Shown in pieces: positions 53,490-63,504 of a stretch of 64,000 bases of DNA. Below the pieces are notes generated by a model. It saw only the letters and a program-made list of their open reading frames with translations, was not told where the DNA came from and searched no databases. How positions within the stretch are numbered: the first letter of the stretch is position 1; every line of letters begins with the position of its first letter. Origin of the DNA: Colwellia sp. Arc7-635 (GTDB lineage Bacteria; Pseudomonadota; Gammaproteobacteria; Enterobacterales; Alteromonadaceae); NCBI RefSeq assembly GCF_003971255.1, contig NZ_CP034660.1:62001-126000 (forward strand), written 5' to 3'. A program made the translations under genes and the position numbers.

Positions 53490-55031
53490 TTAGGGTTGTA
53501 CTGTTTTATTGTCTTTGTTTTTTATTAAAACAGCTGCAAGCGCAAAGCAAGCGGCAAATAACAACATGGTTAGGTCAAACCCTAACATCAACCAATCACT
53601 GTTTTGCGCACTGGCAAGCAAGCTATGCTCAGTGGTTAATATATTACCGAGGGGCAACAGTGCGTAAGCAATTGCCGCGATCCAGAGCATGCTTTTCCAG
53701 ACTTTATCCGTTGAACTTACCGCACAAAAACAGATACATGCCGCGAATACTATAAAGAGAGAATGTACCTCCCATGCGGCACGATTTACCATTGCTAATG
53801 GTAATAAGCGATTACTCCAAAAATAACCCGCAATGGCAATAGGTAAACCCACGATCACTGCCGCATTTAATCTGTCGATTAAGTTGATAAATGTTGTCTG
53901 TTGTTTTTGGCGTTTTTTCACCCAGATAATCATGCCTGAAGCTATCATCGCTGCACCGAGTAATCCTGATATAAAATAAAGCCAACGTAAGTAAATATCT
54001 GCAAACAAGCCTTCATGTAAGTGCTCTAATATGTCATATACTTTTGCTGCGCTGTGGGCTTTACCCAATGATTGTTCTAGTTGAACTTGACCATTTACCA
54101 TGCGATAAGTCATCAGTGTTGCAAACTCTAGGCCTTCATCACCTTCAAACCAAACTTCAAAACCGGGCTGTTCGGTATTACGGTCAATTAAGCCAAGATA
54201 ACTGACGGTTTGATTCTCATAGCGAGTTTTCGCATCGGTTAATATGGCTTTAAGGGATAGTTCTGTAGTATTTAAATCAATAATTTGTTGCTGCTTATCC
54301 TCTACTTGCGATTCATCGTAAAACTGTCGATGCATTTTTTTACTTACGCCGTAGGTATTATCAATGACGGGAAAAAATGATACGCCCATCAATAAAATAA
54401 GGCCGCTGTAGGTGATCATTAAATGAAAAGGCAATGGCAGTACGCTAAAAACATTATGAATATCTAGCCAAGAACGAAGCCCTTTACCTTTTCGAAAAGT
54501 AAAAAACTCAATGAAAATCTTTTTGTGAATAATCACCCCAGTCACTAAGCCGATTAACATAAATAATGTTGCTAAACTGGTCACGAGATAACCCATAACA
54601 ACAGGCACATAGTGTAAGTTATAATGCAGGCGATACAAGGTTTCACCACCACTGGTGTCACGGGCGGTAATAGCCTTGCCCGTATCGGGAGTCAGGAATT
54701 TTTTGTGCCATTGTCTAGCCGTACCTAATTCAGCGTTAGCGGGCTGAAACCACGAAATACCAATATATGGATCGCGGCTAGACGGATAGCTTATATACCA
54801 TTGTGTAGCATCAGCAGCTAAAGTAGTGAGTTGTTGTTCGGCGCTGGTTAATACTGAAAAATCATCTATCGGTTTGTTAACAATAGCTATTTCAGGTTTC
54901 ATCCAACGGTCTATTTCATTTTCAAAATAACCGGCACTACCGGTAACAAAAATGAAAAATAATAGCCAAGCAAAGGCAAAGCCTGCCCACGTATGCAACC
55001 AGCCCATAGACTGTCTGAATCTAGGTTTCAT
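53490..55031 (-). CDS. PepSY-associated membrane protein (iron-siderophore reductase type)
   Basis: 513 aa. The N-terminal helix (WLHTWAGFAFAWLLFFIFVT) begins with the RQSMGWLHTWAG motif of PepSY-TM proteins. Long periplasmic loops, further helices with conserved His (WLDIHNVFSVLPLPFHLMI; DILEHLHEGLFA) and a helical C-terminus follow. Relatives in siderophore clusters are thought to reduce Fe(III)-siderophores at the inner membrane using heme or flavin; the His pattern is compatible with heme. Its start overlaps the stop of the preceding gene (TAATG), implying translational coupling. Confidence 0.88.
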   Translation of the reverse strand: MKPRFRQSMGWLHTWAGFAFAWLLFFIFVTGSAGYFENEIDRWMKPEIAIVNKPIDDFSVLTSAEQQLTTLAADATQWYISYPSSRDPYIGISWFQPANAELGTARQWHKKFLTPDTGKAITARDTSGGETLYRLHYNLHYVPVVMGYLVTSLATLFMLIGLVTGVIIHKKIFIEFFTFRKGKGLRSWLDIHNVFSVLPLPFHLMITYSGLILLMGVSFFPVIDNTYGVSKKMHRQFYDESQVEDKQQQIIDLNTTELSLKAILTDAKTRYENQTVSYLGLIDRNTEQPGFEVWFEGDEGLEFATLMTYRMVNGQVQLEQSLGKAHSAAKVYDILEHLHEGLFADIYLRWLYFISGLLGAAMIASGMIIWVKKRQKQQTTFINLIDRLNAAVIVGLPIAIAGYFWSNRLLPLAMVNRAAWEVHSLFIVFAACICFCAVSSTDKVWKSMLWIAAIAYALLPLGNILTTEHSLLASAQNSDWLMLGFDLTMLLFAACFALAAVLIKNKDNKTVQP

Positions 55032-55336
55032 TAAACAGAAATTCCATTAAAGTAATGATTAAAGCAGTACACTAATAAGCAGGGGACAAGCACGCCAATA
55101 CCCGCGCGAAGTGTTGTTTTAGCAGCAAAGACAAATATCACGGTTACGGTATAGATGATAAAAGTGCACATTAATCCGGTGATAATGCTGTTAATTTTAT
55201 CGCCGGGTAAGTGCAGTGCAATTGCTATAGCACTTAACACTGAGAATAAATAACCACCGACCAAGGCGATAAGCACACGGCAGGTGATATTAAAGGCAAC
55301 TAAATGCTTTGTTTTGAAGTTCATAAACTTGCTCAT
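55031..55336 (-). CDS. DUF3649-like small membrane protein
   Basis: 101 aa, three hydrophobic segments (VLIALVGGYLFSVLSAIAIA; LMCTFIIYTVTVIFVFAAK; GIGVLVPCLLVYCFNHYF). Matches by size and position the DUF3649 'iron transporter' proteins lying between a TonB-dependent receptor and a PepSY protein. RBS AGG lies 7 nt before the ATG. A strong hairpin separates it from the receptor gene, so expression relative to the receptor may be reduced. Confidence 0.8.
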   Translation of the reverse strand: MSKFMNFKTKHLVAFNITCRVLIALVGGYLFSVLSAIAIALHLPGDKINSIITGLMCTFIIYTVTVIFVFAAKTTLRAGIGVLVPCLLVYCFNHYFNGISV

Positions 55337-55344
55337 ACCTACAG

Positions 55345-55379
55345 TAGGTGTTCATAAAATCACGCTTTATGAACACCTA
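55345..55379 (-). terminator. Intercistronic hairpin after the iron receptor
   Basis: Perfect 14-bp stem TAGGTGTTCATAAA / TTTATGAACACCTA with a 7-nt loop in the 55-bp gap between receptor and DUF3649 gene. Likely a partial terminator or mRNA-protecting hairpin that keeps receptor expression above that of the downstream genes. Confidence 0.65.
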
Positions 55380-55391
55380 ATGTCACAGTGA

Positions 55392-57532
55392 TTAAAATTG
55401 ATATGAAGCCGTTAGACGAATATCTCGACCTGATTCTTTAATACCCACAACACTTTCGTAACCGGGGATATGCCCATAGTCGGCAATACTGCCATGGCTG
55501 CGGTATGTCTCATCAAATAAGTTTTGTACGGATAAGTCAAATCTAAGGTTATCAATAGGTTCGTAAGTTACATAGGCATCAAACAAGTCATAGCCAGGCT
55601 TGTCTATTGTTTCTAATGCAGTTACCCAGCCTAGCTCAATAGAGCGATGAAATACGTCAATGTCATTTAAATTTGCAACATGGTTATAGTTCATACCTAG
55701 CTTTATTTGCTCATTAACTTGGTAGTTAAAATGAATATTAAATGAGTCACCTATCGCATTACCTAAGCCACCATATTCATAGGCAGCCATATCAACACCA
55801 TCGAGTATGACCGTACTGTAACCTGATGCGTCATCTGCATCTGGCCAAATAAATGCGGCATTGTTCAGCTCAACATTGTTGTGGCTATAACTGAAAATGA
55901 CATCAAATTTATCGCCTTGATAGCCAGCAACAAGTTCTACACCTTTGGTTTCTAAATCGCCGATGTTTTCATAATAGACTCCTTCACCGCCTTTGAATTT
56001 GTCAAACACAACATCGTTGATCACGCTTAAATAGGCAGAGGCTTCAAATAACCAAGTGCCATCGTTATAAACTAAACCTAACTCAGTGTTATCAACATCT
56101 TCTGGTGCAAGGTTTTGATTTGGTGTTAACTCGCCTACGGTGAAAGCATCGGCAACTTGTCTACCACGTAATGCTTGGGCGTAACCTGCTGAGAGTTTTA
56201 CTGTTTCTGTAAAGCTATACTCAAAGCCAATATTGCCGCTAAAACCATCTTGTTTATCCGTAGAGAATTCATCTGTCGATGTAACTGGCGCGCCACTAGC
56301 ATCGGTTTCAACAATCCACACGCCATCAACTTTTATCCAGTTTGCTTCAACACCGCTGTGCTCAAGATCATAAGCATCATAACGAGCACCGAAGCTTAAT
56401 AATAATTCATCAGTCAATTGCCAATGGTCTTGCACATAGACACCAGTTACCGTGCCTTTTTCATCAAAAATACCACCAAAATCTTCATAAGATTGAGAAT
56501 GTACCTTATCTACCTTTTGCTCAACGCCGTAGGTCAGGCTATGCATGTCTAAATCACTGGTATTTCGAATATCAAAACCGGTAGTTTTAATTGCCGCATC
56601 CCACGTATAAAGTTCACGCTTAAATGATGACTCAGTACTGTAGAGTGTTGTTTCAAGATTCACTAAATTATTAAGGTACCAGGCATGATTTAATACAATA
56701 GTTTCACGCTTGCCCCATGATGCAAATAATGGATCGCCAGCAAGTGGGGCCCAGTTAGTTTGCTTGCCAAATTCACCTTCTTCTTTACGGTTTTCGTAAC
56801 TTAATGATAAATCTTGATTCTCAGTCAGTGCAGCATTTACTTTAATAAAACTAAGCGTTTGATCAGCCGCAGTACCAGGAATTTCGTTACCATCTCCGTC
56901 ATCCATATTGTTGCGGCTCACATTCACATATGAAGCAAGCACGCCTACCTCATCTGTTAACTTGCCATATAAAGAAATGCTTTCTTTGTGACCATCATTG
57001 GTGAAGTAACTTGCTTTTGCTATACCGCCAAACCGTTCATCTTTTCTCAGTAAATTGTCAGCGCTTTTTGTTTTAAAACGAATAGCGCCGCCTACGGCAC
57101 CCGTACCTGATGTCGCCTCACCAGCGCCCGCTTGTACTTCAATACTTTGTAATAGCTCAGGCTCTATGGCTACGCGGCCAATATGATGAAATAGCGTACT
57201 GGTTTGCGGTGCACCATCAACGGTGACATTGACCATTGAGTCTTCCATACCGCGAACAAAGATTTTTTGGGCAATACCCAATGAGCCACCCACGGTAACT
57301 GAAGGGGTATAACGAAAAATATCTTCTAAGTCGTTTGCTTGATAATTTTCTAATTCTTCAGGGTAATTTCTGAGTTAGTTGTGGCGCCTACAACGGTGAT
57401 TCTTTCAATGTTTTTGTCTTTAGGCTTAGTTTCAGTTTGCTCAGCGTATACGTTAGTACTACAGCAAACGGCAAGGATAGCGCTGGTGATACTATTTTTT
57501 AAAAAACTTGTTCTAGTGACTAAAAATGACAT
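55392..57532 (-). pseudogene. Siderophore-type TonB-dependent receptor, one-base frameshift near the N-terminus
   Basis: Reading starts at ATG 57532 with a signal peptide (STNVYAEQ) and a TonB-box-like segment (IERITVVGATTN), then hits a stop after SEITLKN. In the next frame the plug continues naturally (PEELENYQANDLEDIFRY, TPSVTVGGSLGIAQKIFVRG) to a terminal Phe barrel end (RLTASYQF). One C missing in the CCC run (GGG at 57361-57363 on the plus strand) restores ATT-ACC-CCT-GAA and a protein of about 713 aa. The restored plug matches receptors of the hemin/siderophore group. The Fur box upstream and the surrounding genes point to iron uptake. All else is intact, so sequencing error is quite possible. 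Confidence 0.85.
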
Positions 57533-57563
57533 GGGTATATCTCAAATAACTGTTAAATAGCTA

Positions 57564-57582
57564 AATGAGAATTATTACCATT
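57564..57582 (-). promoter_or_regulatory. Fur box upstream of the iron receptor
   Basis: AATGAGAATTATTACCATT resembles the 19-bp consensus GATAATGATAATCATTATC (inverted hexamers around an A/T core). It lies 32 bp before the receptor start, where iron-loaded Fur would block transcription. Confidence 0.7.
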
Positions 57583-57620
57583 TGTGACGGTTAAAGATAC
57601 GACTTTTACATTTGTTACAT

Positions 57621-58958
57621 TTAAGTCATAGGAATGATGATCGTAACCATTAAGCCACCCTTTAGGTGATTATCAGCACTAATTTTTGCTCGAACACTGT
57701 TCAGATGACGTTTAGCTAAAGCTAATCCAAGTCCAAAGCTATCGCTCTCAGTCATGTGAGCATTATCCACTCGAAAGAAGGGGTTAAAGATACGTGCTAA
57801 ATATTGCTCTGGGATACCCGGACCTTGGTCGATAATATTGAGGCAATAATGTTGATCACATGGTGTTAATTCTACCTGTACCGATTTACCAAACGGTGTA
57901 TAGCGTAAGGCATTACGAATAACGTTTTCTATTGCTGAGCCTAACGCTTTATGACTACTGTTGTGGATGATGGCATTACTTGGACAGTCGAGTGTGAGTT
58001 TTCTGTCAGGGTATTCAAATTTTGCATCGTCAATCAACACATCAAGCAAGTCGACTAAATCGACATCTTCTTGCTGAATAATGGGTTTTTCATTTTCTAA
58101 CCAGGCTAAAGTAAGCGTGTCTTCTACTAATTTTCTAATGTGCTGAGACTCTCGACTGATACGTTCTAAATGATATTGACTCTCTTGAATTTCAAAACTA
58201 TTAACCGCTATATCTAAACGCGTTAGAGGGGTTCGTAGCTCATGTGATAAGTCTGAAATAAGCTCTCGCTGATTTAAGATTAGCTCTCCAATACGACTGG
58301 CCATTTGATCAAAGGTTGAGGCTAGATGCGATAATTCATCGTTGCGGTTACCTAAATGTTTTTTAACGCGAACATTATAGTCGCCTTCGCTAAACGCAGT
58401 TGTTGCTTTATCAAGGCGACGTAACGGTGTAATGATATGTCGATAGAGTAATACAGACAGTAAAATCAAAATTGCTAGCGGCATAAAAATTTGCATCGCC
58501 ATACGTGTGGTCAGCCAATAAGTGCCAGGACGCATTCGCTCAGGTAATTGAATCAAAAAACTGACATTGCCTTGCGAAAAAGGTAACTCCATTATTGGGT
58601 TACTTTTAAAATATAAATGGATTTTCCAATCAATACTACGACCATAATGATAAGTAATCCCCGTGCTATTTTTGGGGTATTCACCGGCGATATGTATAGT
58701 TTTAAAACCTGCGACAGAGACCCGAGTATTCTCCTCCCTTTTAATTGTATTAAGTAAATTTTCAAGTTGCTGCTGCTGGCCTGATAAATACAACCGTTCC
58801 GCTTCGTTGCCCCAGGCTTTTAACTGCATACGGTCTTTATCGGCGATAAAACTCATACTTTCTTCTGTTTGTGTTGTTAGTGCATTGAGTGCATAAAAAA
58901 AAGCGACTAAACCAGTCGCAAGAATAAGGCATAATTTCCACAGTATTTTTCGATTCAT
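57621..58958 (-). CDS. Sensor histidine kinase (PfeS/PirS-like)
   Basis: 445 aa. TM1 (residues about 9-28), periplasmic domain (about 30-155), TM2 (FMPLAILILLSVLLYRHI), HAMP, then HisKA with His239 in SDLSHELRTPLTRL, and a HATPase domain with N-box NVIRNALRYTP, G1 DQGPGIP and G2 FGLGLALAK. Its ATG overlaps the regulator's stop (ATGA), so the two are translationally coupled. Being sandwiched between a Fur-box promoter and a siderophore receptor suggests it senses a ferric siderophore or low iron (inference, as in Pseudomonas PfeRS). Confidence 0.88.
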   Translation of the reverse strand: MNRKILWKLCLILATGLVAFFYALNALTTQTEESMSFIADKDRMQLKAWGNEAERLYLSGQQQQLENLLNTIKREENTRVSVAGFKTIHIAGEYPKNSTGITYHYGRSIDWKIHLYFKSNPIMELPFSQGNVSFLIQLPERMRPGTYWLTTRMAMQIFMPLAILILLSVLLYRHIITPLRRLDKATTAFSEGDYNVRVKKHLGNRNDELSHLASTFDQMASRIGELILNQRELISDLSHELRTPLTRLDIAVNSFEIQESQYHLERISRESQHIRKLVEDTLTLAWLENEKPIIQQEDVDLVDLLDVLIDDAKFEYPDRKLTLDCPSNAIIHNSSHKALGSAIENVIRNALRYTPFGKSVQVELTPCDQHYCLNIIDQGPGIPEQYLARIFNPFFRVDNAHMTESDSFGLGLALAKRHLNSVRAKISADNHLKGGLMVTIIIPMT

Positions 58959-59647
58959 TTAAAGCAATATCCTTTTCCATGCACGGTTTGTAATCGCTCT
59001 CCTAGCCAATTTGCTTCGTTGAGTTTTCTTCTTACACGACTTAAATGCATATCTAAACTTCGATCATAGGCACCTAGTTTTTTATTGAGCACGGTTTGGT
59101 ATAAATCGGCTTTACTCACAATGATATCTTGCTGTGAAACTAGCGCCCAAAGTAACTTAAACTGAATAGTGGTAAATTCGATTTCTTGATGATTGACATA
59201 AATAACTTGTTTGCCAGCATTAAGTGTCAAGCCATCGATATTTATTTCTGTTCGACTTTTAGGGTTAGCATTGGCATTCGGTTTGCTGCGTCTGAGGATA
59301 CTTTCAATTCTCAGCAGTAATTCTTGGGTGTTAAATGGCTTAGCGACATAATCATCTGCCCCATGACTTAAACCCAAAATACGCTCTTCTTCAGCGCCTT
59401 TAGCCGAAATCATAATCACCGGTTGTTGGCTTGTCTCTCGAAGGGTTTTCAATAATGAAACACCATCTAATTTAGGTAGCACTTTATCGAGTAAAATAAG
59501 GTGGTGCTGTTGCGATAAAGCTGACTTTAAGCCGGAAACGCCATCAAAGCATTGCTCCACGCAATAGCCTAGTTTGACGAGTAAATCGGTGAGGTAATTA
59601 TTTAACGTACTATCGTCTTCAATTAATAAAATACTAATTTTTGACAT
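58955..59647 (-). CDS. OmpR-family response regulator (PfeR/PirR-like)
   Basis: 230 aa from ATG 59647. A TTG upstream at 59668 would overlap the Fur box and is rejected. Receiver domain with acidic pocket (LLIEDDST), phospho-acceptor Asp54 (LILLDKVLPKLDG), Thr/Ser and Lys later (VIMISAKG, DYVAKPFN). C-terminal winged helix (EINIDGLTLNAGKQVIYVN; YDRSLDMHLSRVRRKL). First gene of a regulator-kinase pair under a Fur box, so low iron should raise it. Confidence 0.9.
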   Translation of the reverse strand: MSKISILLIEDDSTLNNYLTDLLVKLGYCVEQCFDGVSGLKSALSQQHHLILLDKVLPKLDGVSLLKTLRETSQQPVIMISAKGAEEERILGLSHGADDYVAKPFNTQELLLRIESILRRSKPNANANPKSRTEINIDGLTLNAGKQVIYVNHQEIEFTTIQFKLLWALVSQQDIIVSKADLYQTVLNKKLGAYDRSLDMHLSRVRRKLNEANWLGERLQTVHGKGYCFK

Positions 59648-59667
59648 GAGCCATCCAAAGCGATACA

Positions 59668-59686
59668 AATGATAATTATTATCGTT
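59668..59686 (-). promoter_or_regulatory. Fur box upstream of the response regulator
   Basis: AATGATAATTATTATCGTT is close to the Fur consensus (GATAAT inverted repeats). It lies 20 bp before the start codon. Confidence 0.8.
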
Positions 59687-59864
59687 TGAATGATAGTCAC
59701 ATTGATACTTGAAGTAAACACTTGATGTTGTCTTCGTATGAGTCTTATTTTTTATTGAATCTCATAGCAATGCAGGAGAGCGATAAACTGAAAGTTTCAG
59801 ATTCAGTTAAATAGGGTCATGTTGATGCAGGTAGCTGTACTTATTTAGTAAAGTGAACATCAGA

Positions 59865-59900
59865 TTTTTATCTGAAATAATCTGATGTTCATAACTGCCA
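59865..59900 (-). terminator. Hairpin after rsmJ
   Basis: GAACATCAGATT / AATCTGATGTTC 12-bp stem with a 12-nt loop that can also form CAGAT/ATCTG. It lies 62 bp beyond the rsmJ stop in the gap before the Fur-controlled promoter. T tract poor. Confidence 0.5.
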
Positions 59901-59962
59901 AGTTGTCGCTAAAATCAAAGGATGGTTTTAGTGATTAAGTGCAACTTAGCTCAAAACAGCGT

Positions 59963-60754
59963 TTAGTTATTTTTTGGAATCGCTTGATTAACATAAACAT
60001 CAAAGCGATTTTTCTTCATATTTATGCTAGTTGATGGTGTTTTACCTGCCAGTGGTGGCGCATAACTAGGGCGTTTAACCACCACACGATATTTTGCTAA
60101 GGCAATGGCTGGCGCAAGTAAGTTGTCAGCATCAAGATCTTCACCCACGAGCGACTGAAATACGCGCATTTCTTTCTTAACCGCGGCCGACTTTTCACGA
60201 TGTGGATACATGGGATCAAGGTAAATCACATCTGGCGCCTCAGCTAAGGTCATATTTTCAATCGATGAGGAATTAATTAAGCTCATGCGATCGGTAATAT
60301 CATTAATTTCAGTGCTTAGCTTAGCGCGTTCTAAACCATCTTCTAATAAAGCGGCGACGATAGGCATACGTTCCATCATGGTAACGTAGCAACCTAAAGT
60401 AGCGAGCACAAAGGCATCACGGCCTAAGCCTGCGGTGGCGTCTAATACATTCGGGGTAAAACCATGTTTTAATCCGACGGCTTTAGCAATGTCTTGACCT
60501 CGGCCACCACCAAACTTACGGCGATGCGCTGTGGCGCCGTCAACAAAATCAACGCAAATAGCGCCTAGTTTTGGTTCATCAAGCTTACTTAGTTCTAAGC
60601 GTTGTAGGTTAACTTGTAAGGCGAATAATAGTTCAGGATGATTTTTTATGGCAGCAATATCGCCGATATAATCAAGTTGCCACTTTTTGGCAATTTTTTT
60701 TGCTTTGTCGATGTCGACAGCATCAACATAGGCAACGGCAACTTTATTCAACAT
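59963..60754 (-). CDS. rsmJ: 16S rRNA m2G1516 methyltransferase
   Basis: 263 aa. SAM-binding motif [19 protein letters not shown], catalytic motif [15 protein letters not shown] and upstream [20 protein letters not shown], the signature of RsmJ (YhiQ). It methylates G1516 of 16S rRNA. It is the last gene of the unit opdA-tag-rsmJ; the start overlaps the end of the glycosylase gene by 11 nt. In E. coli prlC and rsmJ are direct neighbours. Confidence 0.93.
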   Translation of the reverse strand: MLNKVAVAYVDAVDIDKAKKIAKKWQLDYIGDIAAIKNHPELLFALQVNLQRLELSKLDEPKLGAICVDFVDGATAHRRKFGGGRGQDIAKAVGLKHGFTPNVLDATAGLGRDAFVLATLGCYVTMMERMPIVAALLEDGLERAKLSTEINDITDRMSLINSSSIENMTLAEAPDVIYLDPMYPHREKSAAVKKEMRVFQSLVGEDLDADNLLAPAIALAKYRVVVKRPSYAPPLAGKTPSTSINMKKNRFDVYVNQAIPKNN

Positions 60755-61457
60755 TGGCGACTTCTTCTAAAAGAATATGATTGTCACCAGTGGCATAAGC
60801 AATAAGGCGACTGAGTTGACCTAATGATAAATCACACTGTTTTTGCCAGTCATTAAAACTGTTTTGAATCGCATTTAAGCTCGATTTAGTTTGAATACCA
60901 CCGGTAATAATGTCGTGCGCACGAAAATACGCTTCGACATCTCGGCTAAGAATAAAAGTGTCTTTACCTAGTGCGCGCAAGGCATAAGGTCCGGTATTGC
61001 CACCAAGGCGTTGTCCGTGCTTTTTTAAATAGGCCCATAAACCGATAATGTCATCGCTAGGCCACTTTGCAATAAACTCAGCAAAGCTATGACCTTGTCG
61101 CTGTTGTTCAAAAATCATTTGACCGTTAGCTTTAATGGTTTTTACTTTATTAAAGTTACGAATGATTTTTGGATCACTGGCTTTTCGTTCCATCATTTCT
61201 TCTGGCATCATCAAGACTTTTTCAATGTTAAAATTGAAAAAACTCTCTTCGAAATTTGGCCATTTATTTTCTACTACACGCCAAACAAAACCTGATTGAA
61301 AGACCTTTTTCGTAAATTCGGATAAAAAGCGGTCGTCAGGTATAGCGGCTAATAAACGATCTTCATTACCAGGCCCAAGTAATATGTTGAGATTGGCTAC
61401 GCCACCCTTGCGGGCAGCGGCACGTTGATAAATGTCGTCAATTTTTTCTAATGCCAT
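60744..61457 (-). CDS. DNA-3-methyladenine glycosylase I-like protein
   Basis: 237 aa from ATG 61457. A longer reading frame would overlap opdA and is rejected. The central [20 protein letters not shown] and [20 protein letters not shown] segments match the Tag superfamily of helix-hairpin-helix glycosylases. It is longer than E. coli Tag (187 aa) and belongs to a marine-type subgroup. It removes 3-methyladenine from alkylated DNA. It lies 4 bp after opdA and overlaps rsmJ. Confidence 0.85.
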   Translation of the reverse strand: MALEKIDDIYQRAAARKGGVANLNILLGPGNEDRLLAAIPDDRFLSEFTKKVFQSGFVWRVVENKWPNFEESFFNFNIEKVLMMPEEMMERKASDPKIIRNFNKVKTIKANGQMIFEQQRQGHSFAEFIAKWPSDDIIGLWAYLKKHGQRLGGNTGPYALRALGKDTFILSRDVEAYFRAHDIITGGIQTKSSLNAIQNSFNDWQKQCDLSLGQLSRLIAYATGDNHILLEEVANVE

Positions 61458-61461
61458 GTGC

Positions 61462-63504
61462 TTAACCTGTGATGCCGCTATGACGCAGTAAAGCATCAAT
61501 GCTAGGCTCTCGGCCACGGAAGGCTTTAAATAGTTCGCTTGGCTCTTTTGAACCGCCCATTTCAAGCACATTGGTTAAAAAGTCGTGACCAACGCTTTGG
61601 CTGAAAATACCTTCGTCTTCAAAACGAGAGAAAGCATCGCTTGATAAAACTTCAGCCCATTTATAGCTGTAATAACCCGCCGCGTAACCACCACCAAAAA
61701 TATGACCGAAACTGTGTTGGAAGCGGTTGAACTCAGGTGCTTTAATAACAGCGTAATCTTGGCGTACTTGGTTCAATACTTGTTGAATCTCATCACCTTT
61801 TTCTGGTGAGTATTGCGCGTGCATTTTAAAATCGAATAAGCTGAATTCAATTTGACGAAGCATTTGCATCGCCGATTGGAAGTTCTTAGCTGCGAGCATT
61901 TTATCTAGCATATCTTGTGGCAATGCTGCACCCGTTTGATAATGCCCAGAAATAAAACCAAGCGCCTCTGGCTGCCAGCACCAGTTTTCTAAAAACTGGC
62001 TTGGTAATTCAACCGCGTCCCAAGGTACGCCGTTAATGCCAGAAACACCTGCAGCATTAATTTGTGTCAGCATATGATGAATGCCGTGGCCAAACTCATG
62101 GAATAAAGTAACGACTTCGTCATGAGTAAATAGTGCCGGTTTGTCACCGACAGGGCCATTAAAATTACAGGTTAGGTAAGCCACTGGATATTGAATGTCG
62201 CCATTGGCTAATTCACGGCGACCCACGCAATCGTCCATCCAAGCACCGCCGCGTTTTTTTGCACGGGCGTAAAGATCTAAATAGAAGCTACCACGTAGTT
62301 GTTGATTGCTATCGAAAACATCAAAAAACTTAACGTCTTTATGCCAAGTGTCGACACCCTGGCGTTCGCTGATGTTTAAACCAAATAAGCGATGTACCAC
62401 TTCAAATAAACCGGCAACAACTTTGCTTTCAGGGAAGTAAGGACGCAGTTCTTCATCAGAAATGGCGTAACGTTCTTGCTTAAGTTTTTCACTGTAATAC
62501 GGTAAATCCCAAGCTTGTAAATCACTTTGGCCGAAATTCTCTTTCGCAAAAGCGGTAACTTCAACTAAGTCTTGCTTGCCTTGCACTTTTGATTTCACGG
62601 CAAGGTCTTCTAAAAAGCCTAAAACTTCAGCGGTATTGTTAGCCATTTTAGTGGCTAATGACTTATCAGCAAAACTGTCAAAGCCTAATAAGTTAGACAG
62701 TTCGTGACGTAATGAAAGTAACTCAGCCATTATCGGGCTATTGTCATACTCTCCAGCATTTGGACCTAACTCAGAGGCACGAGTCACGTATGCGCGATAC
62801 ATTTTTTCGCGCAATGCTTGATTGTCGCAATAGATCATTACCGGTAAATAGCTTGGAATGTCTAAAGTAAATAACCAACCTGATTTCTCTTGTGATTCAG
62901 CCAATGCTTGTGCCGCTTCTTTTGCACTGTCAGGTAAGCCAGCAAGTTCAGCTTCATCAGTAATGTTGACGCTAAATGCTTGTGTTGCATCGAGAATGTT
63001 ATTACCAAAAGTAGAGCTGAGCTCTGATAAACGCGTCGATATTTCACCGTAGCGTTTTTTGTCTTGTTCGTTAAGGGCAATGCCTGAAAGTTTAAAATCT
63101 CTTAACGCGTTGTTGATCACTTTTTGTTGCGCAGTATTAAGTGTTTTAAAGGCGTCACTGTTACTTAGTTGCTGATAAGCCGCAAACAAGCCTGCATGTT
63201 GGCCAACAAAAGTGCCATATTCAGACAATAGTGGTAAACATGACTCGTAAGCTTCGCGTAGTTCATCGCTATTAACCACTGAATTCATATGCGAAACCGG
63301 TGACCATAATTTACCCAGCACATCATCAACTTCATCTATTGGAGTAACTAAATTAGCCCAGGTAAATTCAGTATTATTAGCTAATACTTCAACAATCGTT
63401 TTTTTGCAATTGGCGATAGCTTCTTCAACCGCAGGTTTAATATGCTCTGGCTTGATTTTAGAGAATTGCGGTAATGATGTATTTTGTAATAATGGATTGG
63501 TCAT
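61462..63504 (-). CDS. prlC: Oligopeptidase A
   Basis: 680 aa from ATG 63504, matching the E. coli start MTNPLL; a GTG three codons upstream (63513) is less likely. M3-family zinc metallopeptidase with the catalytic motif LFHEFGHGIHHML (His-Glu-x-x-His) and the distal Glu segment VELPSQFLENW. It degrades signal peptides and short peptides in the cytoplasm. First gene of the three-gene unit with the glycosylase and rsmJ. Confidence 0.96.
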   Translation of the reverse strand: MTNPLLQNTSLPQFSKIKPEHIKPAVEEAIANCKKTIVEVLANNTEFTWANLVTPIDEVDDVLGKLWSPVSHMNSVVNSDELREAYESCLPLLSEYGTFVGQHAGLFAAYQQLSNSDAFKTLNTAQQKVINNALRDFKLSGIALNEQDKKRYGEISTRLSELSSTFGNNILDATQAFSVNITDEAELAGLPDSAKEAAQALAESQEKSGWLFTLDIPSYLPVMIYCDNQALREKMYRAYVTRASELGPNAGEYDNSPIMAELLSLRHELSNLLGFDSFADKSLATKMANNTAEVLGFLEDLAVKSKVQGKQDLVEVTAFAKENFGQSDLQAWDLPYYSEKLKQERYAISDEELRPYFPESKVVAGLFEVVHRLFGLNISERQGVDTWHKDVKFFDVFDSNQQLRGSFYLDLYARAKKRGGAWMDDCVGRRELANGDIQYPVAYLTCNFNGPVGDKPALFTHDEVVTLFHEFGHGIHHMLTQINAAGVSGINGVPWDAVELPSQFLENWCWQPEALGFISGHYQTGAALPQDMLDKMLAAKNFQSAMQMLRQIEFSLFDFKMHAQYSPEKGDEIQQVLNQVRQDYAVIKAPEFNRFQHSFGHIFGGGYAAGYYSYKWAEVLSSDAFSRFEDEGIFSQSVGHDFLTNVLEMGGSKEPSELFKAFRGREPSIDALLRHSGITG

